The position numbers were made by a program, and so were the translations under genes. From Blepharisma stoltei (lineage: Eukaryota > Ciliophora > Heterotrichea > Heterotrichida > Blepharismidae), in contig CAJZBQ010000009.1 of assembly GCA_914767885.1 (NCBI GenBank), forward strand, positions 186,001-250,000: a DNA stretch of 64,000 bases, in the 5' to 3' direction. Every line of letters starts with the position of its first letter. Position 1 is the first letter of the stretch. Shown here one piece after another: positions 41,672 to 56,100 of this stretch. Below the pieces are notes generated by a model, which saw only the letters and a list, made by a program, of their open reading frames with translations, made no database searches and was not told where the DNA came from.

Positions 41672-44600
41672 ATGCTAATAAGGTCCTTTATTCTCATAGC
41701 TTTCGTGAGCTCGTTAAATCTACGCAAAGAATTAGGAAGTCTTTATTTAACAGAAGGTGAGGAATATGAACTTCCTTTATCAGACTACTTTTCTGGAGAC
41801 AACTTATCGTTTTCAATAGCAGATATCAACATGACTAATAACTCTGCAAGAATAGAAAATCAATGCGATTTTCATCATTTATCTACAACTCCCTATGAAA
41901 AGCAAGAGAAATCTTGGCCCTCTTGGGATGCTCAGCCTATTGTAATGTGGCAAGATAAAAAGGTTCAAGCTATTGTGGGATTCAACCAAAATTATTTAGC
42001 TATTTATAAATTTTCGGTGTTAACAGAAGAAACAAAGCTTATTTGAAGTACAACTCTAACTCCCCCCCTCCGTGAGCGAACAAAACCATTAGAAAAATCC
42101 TTTTTTTTGCCCAAAAACCTGCCCTCCGTGAGCGACAAAAATTTTTATAGAAAAAAAAATTTTGATATATAAGTAATAATAATTATTATAATGAAATCTC
42201 GAGCCAATTCTGTTTAATTTTAAACAAATTGTGTTTTTAAAATATAAATTTAATAAATTAAATTAAGATTTGCTTTCCAATTTTTGCAAATTAGGATTTT
42301 TTTAAATTTCGAAAAAAAAATATTTTCTGTAAAATTTATATATAATTGTTTTTTAAAAAAAAATTATCTGTGAGCGAACAAAATTGTTTTGTTCGCTTAC
42401 GGAGGGGGGAGTAAGTACAGAGCACAAAAATTCTCAAATTCAAGCAATTGCGCAACTGAGAGCTAGTCATGGTGACTATTGTCTGGCTGTATTAATAAAG
42501 CAGCAAGAAAGCAATGGTTTATGGAGAAATGATATATATATGATTAAAATGCAGGATAACAATATTTTCCACGACCCTGAAAAATTAAATTTAAATGAAA
42601 TTACCTACGCTTCAAAAATTGTAATGGGAAATGGAAGTTCGTATAAGTATTTTCCCATCTATTGCGAATTTCATAAAAACTCAAGCATTCCTAATGTTTT
42701 GTATATTTATGGAATAAGCAATTTTCAAGAGCCAATTTTAGTGCAAGCTATTTCAAATTATGAGAAAATAGCATCTATGAGTAGCCCTCTTTCTATAAGA
42801 AGTATCTTAAAAGCTGCTCAACATATGCACATTTTAGATTCAAATTATGGTGTAATTTCTTTTTATAAAACCTGACCGTTAGAAATTTTTGAAGAAGAAT
42901 TAAACATAAATTTAAGTTATTTCGGAGAACTTTATTCAATGGAATTTACAGATTTTGGAAAAATGATAGTAAAAGCTAGCTCAGGAATCATACTAATTGA
43001 AAGAGCGGGTGGAACGCTAGGGTTAAGAAGATTTTGGAAAAATCCAGAAAAAGACATATGAATCCAGGGATATGAACTTCAAAACTACTATTTCCTTCAA
43101 TCGACTAGTGGAATATTGTCGATATTTTCCATATCTAAAGAAAATCAAGTCGAAGTTACTTATAAAATTAATTTGAAGAGCTTAGATAATCATGGTGATA
43201 GAAATATCCCACACATACTTTGTGATAGAGAAAAAAATTCATATTACTTCCAAAGATTTGAAGAAGAGGGACTTAAAGCTTATAGAATTAATTTAAAAGA
43301 ATGAAAACTAAGAATTGTAGGAGACTTATTTTATGTAAAGGTTACAGCAAAAGACTATGATAGCCAAGAAATATCAGATATTTTAAACGTCATTTCAATT
43401 CCAAAAAATTCTGATAAGATTTTTGCACTAGAAGAAGGGCGGCTAAAAGTGCCTGAGCCTATAGATCTATGAATAAGTGAAAAAAACTCAATGATATCAT
43501 TCTCTCCTTCCACTTATTTTTCAGGACCAAACCTTACATATGAGTTTATTTTCCCGTTATCAGAAAAATTCAAATATGAAATTTCTAATCTAACCAGGCT
43601 AGAACTAGAAGAAAACATAACCTCTCCTGATGGTCTTCGAAATTTTCTAGTTTCTGAATCAATATTTTATTATTTTTATGATAATAAAATTGACTTAGAA
43701 GGAATCAACTATTTCAGAATCACTTTAAATATAACAAACCCAATAAAAATGTTGGAAAATGGTGGATATTATGCGGTTTATTCAAGTCCAAGTGAAAATA
43801 TATTTCTTATATCAACCCTTTTGCCTGATACTCGAACGATGGGTTAGGTTTTTACACGTGGACTTCTGTACAAGGTGGTGTAAAATGGCGAGGACTTTTT
43901 ATATCGCCAGCCTTATACAGCGTGTTTTACCTCTTTTTCCCCTGCTGATATGAAAGGCAGGACCCTTAGGCCGAACAGGCGCTGGAGGAAAGTCGGACAG
44001 AGCGAGGCAACGCGCCAAGCCGCTAGTGTTTCCCGTACTTCTGGATTCCCAAATGGCTTCACGGGGATTAGAAGGAGCGAGCCGTACAGCGAGGCCCGAC
44101 TCGAGTACGCGAGTAGCGACAAGACGGAGAAAAAAAATATGCCTTTGTGGCATTGTGCATCTAGGGGCCCAACTAGAGGTCGAGAGTTAAATTAAGTAAT
44201 TAAGTAAGTAAAGATACTCGAACGATGAAATTATTAGAAGAAATGGAATCAGAGATTGATTGCATGCTTTTTTATTTCTATAATAACTGATTACTATGTG
44301 GAAATAGCGAAACAATTAATATTTATAATTGGAGTGGGTTTTGAAAAAAAGTATTTTCTTTAACTGAAATTATGGATCAAATTAATTTTAAGCTAGAAAT
44401 AGTCGATGCTTTCCTTAACAAGGATAATGGTTTTATTGATATACTTGACAGAAATTTTGGAGTATTTGCTATCAATATGTCTGAGAAGCAAATCTCAATT
44501 AAATTCGCATTAAAAACGAAAGGAATATTTAAAATTTTGATACTAGAAGAAAGAAAAATGGGGTTTATTTACAAAGACAAATTTGAAATTTATAATTACC

Positions 44601-46645
44601 TTTTTCAACTTGAAAAAACTATATTTTTTAAAGCAGTGGGGCCACTTACAAATGCTTTTGTGCATCGTTCCATTATTTTTATACAAATAGGCGCAATTTT
44701 TTATGTATACAATCCAAGTCTATTGTCACATGATGCATTAGTCTATTCATTTGAAATCCAGGACCCAGGGATCATTTCTTGTGGATGATATCGTTGAAAT
44801 GAGTTATTGATTACCAATTATAATCCAGATGCAAAACTTATTGAAATATACAAGAGCTCATTTCCAAGTAAGAAAGTTTTTCCTCCTGTTTATGAAATTA
44901 ACATAATTGCTGATGATATTGATAGTTTACAAAGCTCATGGTATCAAGAAAATTTTTCAGTGATTGCATATAATGCTCATGACAAAATGGAAGCCAATTT
45001 TTCATTATTGTTGCACGTTGATGGGAACTTCCCATGAATAGAAAATGACAAATTAGTTATTCATGAAAATCTACCTTATAATAATAGGTTTGAGGTAGAT
45101 TTAGGCGACTCATTTCATGGACAATATTTAAATATGAGCTTAAATATCAATGGAATTAATATTAATGATCAAACATCAGAAATTTTACCAGCATTCATAC
45201 CGAAAAGAGTAGAAGTTGTAGGAGAGCATCAAGCAAAAAATAATTGAATGAAAGACCAAATTATTATTCCCCGCACAGAAATAGCTTTGATAGTCAGTGA
45301 AAATGGTTTTCTTTTTGTGAACTCAACAGGTTTTAACGATGAAAAAAAACTTTTGAATATTTCTGAACATACTAATCTCAAAAAGTTGACTTGCTCTTTG
45401 GTCGAATCCTTTCCACATACAATTACAAATTTGTCTTTAATAGTTACATCTTGCACTTATCGAGCTTCAAGTGATCATCTTTTCGTAGAAACAGTGAAAG
45501 AATTTGCTCTCGAAAATGCACTTATTTTGTGGGAAATCGATTTTATTGGCTTAAAAATTACTAATTATAGCTTATTCAGTATTGCTGCAGGACCATGATG
45601 CTTGAAAATTGCTCCACTTACTGAACTTGACTTTGAACTAATGGTTGCCATGGGTGATAATGTCATTTCTGATTATAATGATGTTTTAAGATTTAGAGGA
45701 AAATGAATTGAAAATCTTATAAGCATTCAGCTTTTAGAAACTATAAATTTCCTTTCATTAGATGTTCCATCGTTTTCCCCTGTGTCACTTGATTACAAGG
45801 TAAAAAATTCTCAAACTTCTTACTGATATCTAGCAGACAAAAAATATGGAATTAGGGTTTTAGAAACTAGTAATAACCAAAAAAGCCATTTGGTAGGAGA
45901 GCTTCCATATCTACACCATCATAATTATTTTATATCATTTGGTATTTGTGGAAATATTTTATATGTTTCTTCATCTTTGTCAGCAATAGTGTCTTATAAG
46001 ATAAAAGACTATATTTATTTTGAAAAAGACTCTGATTATAATGTTTTGAAAGGATCAGAAGGTATCTATATTGGAGCACATAGTCCTATTATATGTTCAA
46101 TGGATAATCGATATTTTGCAGTCCACACATTCAATTCAAAATCCTTATTTCTAACTATTTTTGATACAAAATCTCAAAGCAATTCGAATCTCTACCCTAA
46201 CTTTTATCTCTCTCTCCCTAATTTCGCTCCGGCGGTGCTAAAAACAAGATTTATTACTGAAAATGAAATTTCTGCAATTTTTTATTCTAGTTTTACATAT
46301 AAAAGACTCAAGGTAAACCAAAATTCTTTAATATTTCCAAGTATGTACAAAATGGAGTATAATGAAATGATAAGCAAATGGGGAACTGAGAATTTCAGCA
46401 TTACAATTTCTGCAGAAAATATGAACAATGCTGTTAATTCTTCCATAATTTATTTTACACGTGAGATAGATTCAGGGACTTTAGCTCAAAGCAATTTATT
46501 AGATTTTACCTATTGACTGATAAAATTTTTAATTCTTATTGCAATTCTAGCTGTTTTCGCAGCAAGCGTAAACTTTGCTAAAAGAATTGGGTCAAAGCAT
46601 AAAATAGTTCAAGCATATTTTGATGAAAAAGCATTGAAGGCATAA
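41672..46645 (+). CDS. A-type surface/secretory membrane protein, copy A3 (open after insert removal)
   Basis: 4,974 nt minus a 355-nt MITE and a 386-nt SINE leaves 4,233 nt, 1,410 residues, with no in-frame TAA/TAG detected. Same order as A1: signal peptide MLIRSFILIAFVSSLN, LSDYFSGDNLSFSIAD, HILDSNYGVISFY, STYFSGPNLTYEFIF, ILDRNFGVFAINM, LGDSFHGQYLNMSLNI, YLADKKYGIRVLE, membrane helix and KHKIVQAYFDEKALKA tail. The membrane segment begins YWLIKFLILIAIL, with TGA as Trp. Differences from A1 are spread along the length rather than clustered, as expected for functional divergence or gene conversion. Confidence 0.87.
42057..42413. mobile_element. CTCCGTGAG-family MITE in A3
   Basis: TA at 42057-42058 and 42412-42413; excision of 355 nt restores CAACTCTAAGTACAGAGC, identical to A1. 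The double-motif end is on the left and the hairpin end on the right. Confidence 0.93.
43842..44227 (+). mobile_element. SINE (array family) in A3, lacking the 5' hairpin
   Basis: Target duplication GATACTCGAACGATG at 43827-43841 and 44213-44227, containing TA. Starts at GGTTAGGTTTTTACACGTGG, carries GACCCTTAGGCCGAACAGGCGC and ends AAGTAATTAAGTAAGTAAA. Shorter than the A2 copy because the hairpin is missing (5' truncation). Confidence 0.92.
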
Positions 46646-47514
46646 AATAAGAATTAATATTATTTTATAATAAATAATGATGACGCAAATTATTTTAGAC
46701 TTAAATTCTTAATTAACTGCATCAATATTTTTGGGCCTAAGTTTAGATTCAACAGCTTATTTTATTTAATTCATTTTGGGCCGAACCAAATGAGTGAAGT
46801 TTTGGCCTCTATCCCTAGCCCATATCGGGCTATCTAAGGGATATGCCTATAATTCATATAGCTATTTCCTTTGAATATCCCCACAAAGTCTATTAAAAAG
46901 AAAATCCCATATCTTTTACTTTTTTGAAGTATTTTTCGCAAAATTGCAGTAGAAATTATGCAAATCTTAGTTTCCTGTAAGCTTAAAGCAGAGCACAATG
47001 CATTTGGATAAATTATGTAGCAATGTATTTGAATCATCTGTAAAAAATCATTAACTCCCCCCCTCCGTCAGCGAGCAAAACCATTAGAAAAATCCCTATT
47101 TTTGCCCAAAAACCATCCCTCCGTGATGAAAAAAAATTTTTTTTAAAAGAAAAATTATTTGGGGAAAAAAATTGATATATAAGTGATAGTTAATATAATG
47201 AAATCTCTAGCTAATTCTGTTTAATTTTAAACAAATCACGTTTTAAAACATAAAACTTTAAAAATTAAATTAATATTTGTTTTCCAATTTATACGAAGTG
47301 GGATTTTTTAAATCCCAACAAAAAATTTCTATAAATTTATATATAAATTTTTTTAAAAAAAAATTAAACCCTCCGTAAGCGAACAAGATTTTTTGTTCGC
47401 TCACGGAGGGGGGAGTAAACACTTTTCTAGCATCTAGAAAATTCATGGAAAACAATTTCGTTTCCATTGCGCTGTATTTCGAAATCATTAATCTTTAACT
47501 ATTGAAATAATTAA
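46646..47514. other. A3-to-B4 spacer
   Basis: Spacer homologous to the others, with a fragment of the GCCCATATCGGGC element near 46815, a MITE at 47052-47417 and the conserved pre-B block (47430-47514). No gene. Confidence 0.65.
47052..47417. mobile_element. CTCCGTGAG-family MITE in the spacer before B4
   Basis: TA at 47052-47053 and 47416-47417; left TAACTCCCCCCCTCCGTCAG, right CTCACGGAGGGGGGAGTA. It sits at the spacer position used by the MITE before B2 (25503), in the opposite orientation. Confidence 0.9.
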
Positions 47515-50500
47515 ATGCTGGTGAGGTATTTATTTCTCTTTCCCACTGTACTTTCAATTATGATACAAAGGGAACTCGGATCAATTTACTTAACGGAAGG
47601 AGAATCTTATGAGCTATACTTATTAGACTATTTCAGTGGAAACAATCTATCTTTTGCAATCTCAGATTCCAATATGACAACTGGCTCAGCAATGCTTGAA
47701 AATAAATGCGAATTTGAGATGCTAGCATTCCTCCCATTTCAAAATTCAAGCTGAAATGAAACCTGAACCCATTCATCTCTCCAGCCTTTAATATCCTGAA
47801 AGCCGATTTTTGAATCATATGAAATCATAATATGGTATAATCTTAAATATGTAGTTTTTTATAACTTCTTTTCAGAGAGAGGAGAAATTGAAATGCTTTG
47901 AAATGGATTTATTGACTCAGAGTATCTAAGTCCTCAAATAGAAGATATTAAAATTTATTCAAGTGACCATGGCCAAATCTCTTACGCTCTAATATGAGTA
48001 AAGCAGCAGGAAAATGCTCTTATATGGAGAAACGATTTTTATTATATGAATTTATCAAATTTATCAGCTCTAGTAAATCCAAAATGAGTAAACATCAGTG
48101 AAGCTACTTATGCCTCTAATATAATCTTAACTCATGGGGCCATTAGCAGCATAACTTCTATTTATCTTGAATTCTCATCCTCACCTAGTGCAATTTATGT
48201 ATATAATATAACAAACATTGAAGAGCCTATCCTTACTCAAGTAATATCAAAATATTATGGAATCTCAATAAACAAACTTTCAGTTGCTAGTATGTACATG
48301 GATTCTATCTATTTGTACGTTCTTGATGCAAATTTTGGAGTTATTGGGTATAGTATGTTTAACTATCGGGGTAGATTTTTTACAGAATATGCATGAAATT
48401 ATTATGGCTATGTTGGGACTCTCAGTTCTATGTGAAAATCTTATAATGACTGCCTGGGAGTAATTTCAAGCTCAGGAATATTGTTTGTCAAAAATTCGCT
48501 GCAGCAATTATCATTCAGTTTTCTGGGAGGGGAAGGAATGAATTGGGAGAATGGTTGCCTTCAAATTATTGAAGATTATTACTTCGTGCAGTCTATTAAT
48601 GGAGTTTTATCAGTTGCTTTAAGCAGAGCACAGCCGCTTCAAATATTATATAATATTGATATAAGAAATCTAATTGGAGAAAGATTTGAAGCAACTGGAC
48701 AATGGGGATTTTTTATAAATGAGGATATATTTTATTTGAGGTTTGATATGGATGGCTTAAGGATTTATAAAGCATACTTAGAAGAATGAAGAATTAAAAT
48801 TTGGGGAAATTCAACTTACCATATCCAAATCACTGCAAAAGATCAAAATGATGACATAATTTCCAATAATTTATATGTCAACTCAATTCCTCAAAAATCA
48901 CAAGAAATTTTGCAAATTGACATGTATCGGCCAACTTCCATTTCTCCTATCGAATTGATAGCTGACGGACAAAATGGAACCTCATTTTCTATAGTTTTGA
49001 ATGATTATTTTTCGGGTCCAAATCTTGAATTCACAATAGTTGATCTTCCCGACTTAAATACTGCTAGTTTCGAAATCATTAGTATGAACAAACTGAAATT
49101 ATATCAAAATGTTTCTCTGTCAAGCAACATTACAAATTTTGTAATTTCTGGAGAAAATATCGTATCTTTTTATGATGATAAAGTTATTATAGTTGATCGA
49201 AATGATGACGATATAATTATAGATGTTACCAATCCAATAAAATTTTTATGAAGCAGAGACTACATCATATATTCTAAACCAAATCAGAATTCGTTTTTAA
49301 TTAGCACATATCTTTCTTTTGAAGGAAAAATTCAGGACATTCCATCTGAAATAGATTGTATTTTCTTTTTAATTACTAATTGGAATCTTATATGCGCAGA
49401 TTCGCATCAAATTGACATATATTACAATAATGATACCTATTACTATGCTCCATTGGTTACTTTAACTGGTGAGCAATTTGAAAAAGGCTCTTCTTGAAAT
49501 ATAACAGATCTAACGGTATCTTTCTCAACCCCATCTATACTTTACATTTATATAATAGATAATGATTTAGGTGCAGTTATTATAGACTTAAAAAGTATAA
49601 TTGAAACAACTGAACCTTATAATTATTATGGAAAAGTATCAGGTGCTAAAAATGCTATAAATACAGGAAGTGAAATTTGTTTTGTTTTTGAAAATTTCAT
49701 TGAGATATATGGATATTCTTTAGAATATTCGAAAACAATTTTGACAAATATATATGAGCCTATTGTTGGAACATATGGAGAGTCAAATATGATTTATTTG
49801 ATAACTAGTAGTGCTTTATATATCTTTGATAGCGGCCAGCCCTCACATAATTCTTTATTTTATACATTGCCTATTAGCAATCCAAGCCTGCTATCATTTG
49901 GGTTATTTAACTGAGGAGATATGAGAATTGCTAATTTCAATCCTGATAAGCACTATGTTGAAATCTATACAAGCCCATGCCCTAATAAAGAATTCAATGA
50001 GGGATGCTCATTTTATTATGAATTTTATATGCACATTGGCAACTCTGATTACTTAAAAGACTTTTCTTTGCAAACAAGCATTTCAATAGCTGCATTTAAT
50101 AAAGAAAATTTATTAAAAGAAACTTTCCCTATAAATTTGATAATTAACGGAAATTTCCCTTGGTATAAAGAAGAAAATTGAGAAAATAATAAAAATATTC
50201 CATATAATGAGAGATACGAATTAGATTTAAGTAAATTTTTTGAGGGGCAAAATATTTTGATGGCTTTGTCTGTTAATGGAAATTACTCTTTCAATGAAAC
50301 AGTAGATAACTGGCCTGCAGTCATTCCTCAGCGAACTGAATTACTGGGAAGATACGATTTGAATAAACATTATGGTAAGACTAATCATATTATTATACCC
50401 AATACAGAGATCGCTGTAATATTGTCTTTTTCTGAATTATTCATAATCGATGCTACTGGGTTGACGAATAAAGCTTTGGTTTTGAACTTAACTGAGATTT

Positions 50501-50586
50501 CAAATATTACAGATTTGATATGCAACTTTATGGAAGTTTTCCCTCACACACAAAATAATCTCGCTTTATTAATAACATCATGCATT

Positions 50587-50904
50587 TACTCATTCCGTGT
50601 GCGAGAAAAACCATTGGAAAAATCCCGATTTTTTGTCCAAAATTTTTTTCTGAAACAAAAATTTGACATATAAGCGATAATTAGTATAATGAACTCTAGC
50701 TAATTCTAATTAATTTTTAACAAATTGCATTTAAAAACATAACCTTTAAAAATTAAATAAATATTTGCTTTCCAATATTGGGAATTGGGATTTTTGGCAA
50801 AAAAATTAGTATAAAATATATATATACATTTTTTTTAAAAAAAAATTAACCCCCTCCATAAGCGAAAAAAAATATTTATTTTCACTTATGGAGGGGCTGA
50901 ATTA
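50587..50904. mobile_element. CTCCGTGAG-family MITE in B4 (first)
   Basis: TA at 50587-50588 and 50903-50904; excision of 316 nt restores GCATTTATAGAATTCC. Same site, orientation and left-end sequence (CTCATTCCGTGTGCGAGAAA) as the insert in B3. Confidence 0.92.
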
Positions 50905-51341
50905 TAGAATTCCAGAAATAATTGAATATAAAAGCACAACCACCTATATTTCGGAATTTGCTTATGGTATTGCTCTATGAGAGTTAGATTATATAAATTT
51001 TGAAATAATTAAATACAAACTCCTTAATACATATAGCGATCACAATTATCTAAAAGTTGCCCCTCTTGATGCTCAAAGTTTCGAGATTTTGGCTTTTTAT
51101 ATTGACGATACAACTCAAAATTATATAAATAACATTTAAAGATTTAATGGAAGATGAGAGATTAATGATATTAGCATTAGTCAATGTGAAGTCATAAATT
51201 ATTTTTCTTTGGGTTTAAATTCATTCTATGCTCTTCTCGCTGAATTCATTGTGAAAGACTCTGAAACTGTTTATTGATATATAATAGACAACCAATATGG
51301 AATAAGAATTATACAAACTACTAAAAGCTCTCCAAGTATCT

Positions 51342-51507
51342 TACTCCCCCCCATCCTTGATCGAACCATTCTCTTATTTAAAAATATATTAAAAACAAAA
51401 ACATTTATTTTTTATTTTATATATAAAATTTTTCCTAAAAATTTTATTTTAGCCCCCATCCTTGATTGAACGATGGCGAGCCGTTCGATCAAGGATGGGG
51501 GGAGTTA
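51342..51507. mobile_element. GATCAAGGATGGGG-family MITE in B4
   Basis: 164 bp between TA at 51342-51343 and 51506-51507. Ends TACTCCCCCCCATCCTTGAT and ATCAAGGATGGGGGGAGTTA are inverted repeats; the outermost TACTCCCCCC resembles the larger MITE family, but the inner part differs. Excision restores ATCTTAGTAGGTGG. B5 has a CTCCGTGAG-type MITE at the same TA. Confidence 0.92.
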
Positions 51508-52269
51508 GTAGGTGGACTTTATATCGAACTCCAATATTACTTTGTAAATTTTGGCTTATGAGGAGATGCACTTTATATAGCATCTGGAGGATGAATGAAA
51601 TCATTTAAATTAAGATCTTACACTAGATTAGAAGAAGATTTGAATTATGGTGCTTACGAGTTGCCAGGATTTAATTATTTATTTGTGCTAAATAATGCTG
51701 TTTCTTCAAAAGATAATAGATACATTGCATGCCCTGTTTGAAGGAGCGATCTAGGGTTATTAATTAGAATATGAGACACAAATGCAAAGAATTCATCTAA
51801 TATTATATCAGAAATCTATGCCTCACAATTGTATACTCTTATATATCCAGTCAGCATGCAGTTTATTGGAAATTCAATACTTACACTCTATATTAGTTAT
51901 GGAAATGAATATTGAAGTTATAAAATTAATGAAAATTATTTGATATTCCCTAAAATGAGCAAAGAAGAGTACTCAGAAATGACTAATTTGTGGGGAACAA
52001 ACTCGTTTTATTTGTATATTATTGCAGAAAATGCCAATGGAGAGGTTGCCTCTAAGTATCTTTATTTTAATAGAGAGGTCAGAGGAAAGAAAAGTGATAA
52101 TTATTGATGGATTTGGGTTTTAGTTTCTATAGCAATTGTTGCTTGCATCATTGGAGGGGGGCTTTATATTAGGAAACTGTTGAAAGCCCATAGACGTCGA
52201 TCTTTAGAGTTAATTCTTATGAGAGAAATTCATAATAAAGAGGGTTTACAAGACACAGAGCTAAATTAA

Positions 52270-53121
52270 TTGCTTTGCAAAGCCATTAAGCAAATTTAAT
52301 CTTAGTAGTAATATAGCTAGATAATGTTTGGCTGATTCAGGCAGTTTCTTTTCACTTGTATTTGTAGATTTAAAGAAAAAACCCTATTTTTATTGAAGAA
52401 GATTCGAGCTTATATATTTTCAAAGAGCCTACTCTTCTATTACACAAATATTGCATATTCAAGTATCTTATAGATTTATTTTTATACTAAAATTTAAAAA
52501 CATATTTTAATGGTATAAGGCTTCTGAACCGACTGTTTCTTAAAGTATTTATAAGAAACCTGACCAAGTATAGCCTTTCAAACTTATTCTTAGATGTGCA
52601 TTATGCCAGGTAGATATCGGATCTATGTTTATGAAATTTATACTAATTTAGATTTACAAAAGTGATTATTTTTACTTTATAGTTAATTTTATTAAATAGG
52701 AATTTTATCTAATATAATTAAATGGAATATTGGTAACTTTTATTGTTCACAAATGGAGTGGGGTTAATTTTCTTATAAAATGATACATTAAAAGGCATTA
52801 AGGCTATATTTTAATGCTTGAGAAAAATTATAATAATCACTTAAATGCATCAATAATTATTATTTTAGTGTAATAAGCCTCGTTTATATACAAGTTTTCA
52901 TAATTGCGTATGAGAGTTTTCTGTAATTTTTGGTTGTTCGCAAGACAATAAATTAGCATACTCATAAATTTAAAGCTATATAGTTGAGCTACTAGTTAAA
53001 ATTGTAAAAAAAATAAATTCCATTGAAATAAGCATATTTAAATAAAAAAGAATTTTCTTTTAAATTATTCACCATTTGATTAGCATTTAAATCACCTCAT
53101 TCATCGACTTTAATTTAATAA
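52270..53121. other. B-to-A spacer between B4 and A4
   Basis: Contains GCCAGGTAGATATCGGATC shared with the B2-A2 spacer and with 63,780-63,810, a MITE remnant (GTTCACAAATGGAGTGGGGTTAATTTT, about 52745) and the A-type conserved block. No gene. Confidence 0.6.
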
Positions 53122-56100
53122 ATGCTAATAAGCTCTTTTATTCTCGTAGCATTCGTGAGCTCGTTAAATCTACGCAAAGAATTAGGGAGTCTTTATTTAA
53201 CAGAAGGTGAGCCATATGATCTTCTTTTATCAGACTACTTTTCTGGAGACAACTTATCGTTTTCAATAGCAGACACCAACATGACTAATAATTCTGCAAG
53301 AATAGAAAATCAATGCAATTTTCATCATTTATCTACGATTCCATATGAAAAGCTAGAGAAATCTTTGCCCTCTTGGGATACTCAGCCTGCTGTAATGTGG
53401 CAAGATATACAGGTTCAAGTTATTGTGGGATTCAACCATAATTATTTAGCTGTTTATAAATTTTCGGTGTTAAAGAAGAAACAAAGCTTATTTGAAGTAC
53501 AACTCTAAGTACAGAGCACAAAAATTCTCAAATTCAAGCAATTGCGCAACTGAGAGGTAGCCGTGGTGACAATTATCTGGCTGTATTAATAAAACAGCAA
53601 GAAAGCAATGGTTTATGAAGAAATGATATGTATATGATTAAAATTCAGGATAACTATATTTTCCACGACCCTGAAAAATTAAATTTAAATGAAATTACCT
53701 ACGCTTCAAAAATTGTAATGGGGCATGGAAGTATGCATAAGTATTTTCCCATCTATTGCGAATTTCATAAAAATTCAAGTATTCCTAATGTTTTGTATAT
53801 TTATGAAATAAGTAATTTTCATGAACCTATTTTAGTGCAAGCTATTTCAAATTATGAGAAAATAGTATTATGAGCAGCTCTCTTTCTATAAGAAGTATCT
53901 TAACAGCAACTCAATATATATATATTTTAGATTCAAATTATGGTGTTATTTCTTTTTATAAAACCTGCCCATTAGAAATTTTTGAAGAAGAATTAAACAT
54001 AAATTTAAGTTATTTCGGAGAGCTTTATTCAATGGAGTTTACAGATTTTTGAAAAATGATAATAAAAGCTAGCTCAGGAATCATACTAATTGAAAGAACG
54101 GGTGGAACGCTAGGGTTAAGAAGATTTTTGAAAAATCCAGAAAAAGACATATGAATCCAGGGATATGAATTTCAAAACTACTATTTCCTTCAATCGGCTA
54201 GTGGAATATTGTCGATATTGTCCATATCTAAAGAAAATCAAGTCGAAGTCACTTATAAAATTAATTTGAAGAGTTTCGATAATAAAATCCCACACATATT
54301 ATGTGATAGAGAAAAAAATTCATATTACTTCCAAAGATTTGAAGAAGAGGGACTTAGAGCTTATAGAATTAATTTAAAAGAATGAAAACTAAAAATAGCT
54401 GGAGGCTTATTTTATGTAAAGGTTACAGCGAAAGACAATGATAGTTAAGAAATATCAGATATTTTAAACGTCATTTCAATTCCAAAAAATTCTGATAGGA
54501 TTTTGGCACTAGAAGAAGGGCGAATAAAAGTGCCTGAGCCTATAGATTTACAAATAAATGAAAAAAACTCAATGATATTATTCTCTCCCTCCATTTATTT
54601 TTCAGGACCAAACCTTACATATGAGTTTATTTTCCCATATTCAGAAAAATTCAAATATGAGATTCTAATCTAACCAGGCTAGAATTAGAAGAAAGCAGAA
54701 CCTCTCCTGATGGTCTTCGAAATTTTCTAGTTGCTGAATCAATACTTTATTATTTTTATGATAATAAAATTGAATTAGAGGGAAAGTATGATTTCAGAGT
54801 CACTTTAAATATAACAAGCCCAATAAGAATGTTGGAAAATAGTGGATACTATGTGGTTTATTCAAGTCCAAGTGATAATATATTTCTTATATCAACCCTT
54901 TTATCTGATGCTCGAACGCTGAATTTATTAGATGAAATGGAATCAGAGATTGATTGCATGTTTTTTGATTTCTATAATAATTGATTATTTATATTTGGAG
55001 TGGGTTTTGAAAAAAAGTATTTTCTTTAACTGAAATTATGGATCAAATTAATTTTAAGTTAGAAATAGCTGATGCTTTTCTTAGCAAGGATAATGGCTTT
55101 ATTTATATACTTGACAGAAATTTTGGAGCATTTGCTATCAGTATTTTTAAGATGAATAACTTAATTAAATTCGCATTAAAAACGAAAGGAATATTAAAAT
55201 TTTGATACTAGAAGAAAGAAAAATGGGGCTTATTTACAAAGACAAAGCTGAAGTTTATAATTATCTTTTTCAACTCGAAAAAACTATATTTTTTAAAACA
55301 GTGGGACCACTTACAAATGCTTTTGTGTATCAATCCATTATTTTTATACAGATAGGTACAGTTTTTTATGTATACAATCCTAGTCTATTGTCACATGATG
55401 CATTGGTCTATTCATTTGAAATCCAAAGCCCAGGAATCATTTCTTGTGGATGATATCGTTGAAATGAGTTATTGATTACCAATTATAATCCAGATGCAAA
55501 ACTTATTGAAATATACAAGAACTCATTTCCAAGTAAAAAGGTTTTCCCTCCTGTTTATGAAATTAACATAATTGCTGATGATATTGATAGTTTACAGAGC
55601 TTATGCTATAATGAAAGTTTTTCAGTGATTGCATATAATGCCCATGACAAAATGGAAGCCAATTTTTCATTATTGTTGCACGTTGATGGGAACTTCCCAT
55701 GAATAGAAAATGACAAATTAGTTCTTCATGAAAATCTACCTTATACTAATAGATTTGAGGTAGATTTAAGCGACTCATTTCATGGACAATATTTAAATAT
55801 GAGTTTGAATATCAATGAAATTAATATTCATGATCAAACATCAGAAATTTTACCAGCTTTCGTACCGAAAAGAGTAGAAGTTGTAGGAGAATATGAAGCA
55901 AAAAATAACTGAATGAAAGACCATATTATTCTTCCCCACACAGAAATAGCTTTGATAGTCAGTGAAAATGGTTTTCTTTTTGTGAACTCAAAAGGTTTTA
56001 ACGATGAAGAAAAATTTTTGAATATTTCTGAACATACTAATCTCAAAAACTTGGCTTGCTCTTTAGTCGAATCCTTTCCACATACAATTAAAAATTTGGC

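Larger units (their letters stand above)
47515..52269 (+). pseudogene. B-type copy B4, open except for one nonsense codon
   Basis: After removing MITEs of 316 and 164 nt, 4,275 nt remain in one frame from MLVRYLFLFPTVLSIMIQ to LQDTELN. One TAA (51137-51139, NNIYRY to NNI-stop-RF) interrupts it; the homologous codon in B2, B3 and B5 is TAC. Without read-through or editing the product would stop about 370 codons before the end and lose the membrane helix. Otherwise the copy looks well kept, so the mutation is recent, or the residual protein is secreted. Domain order as in B2. Confidence 0.75.
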
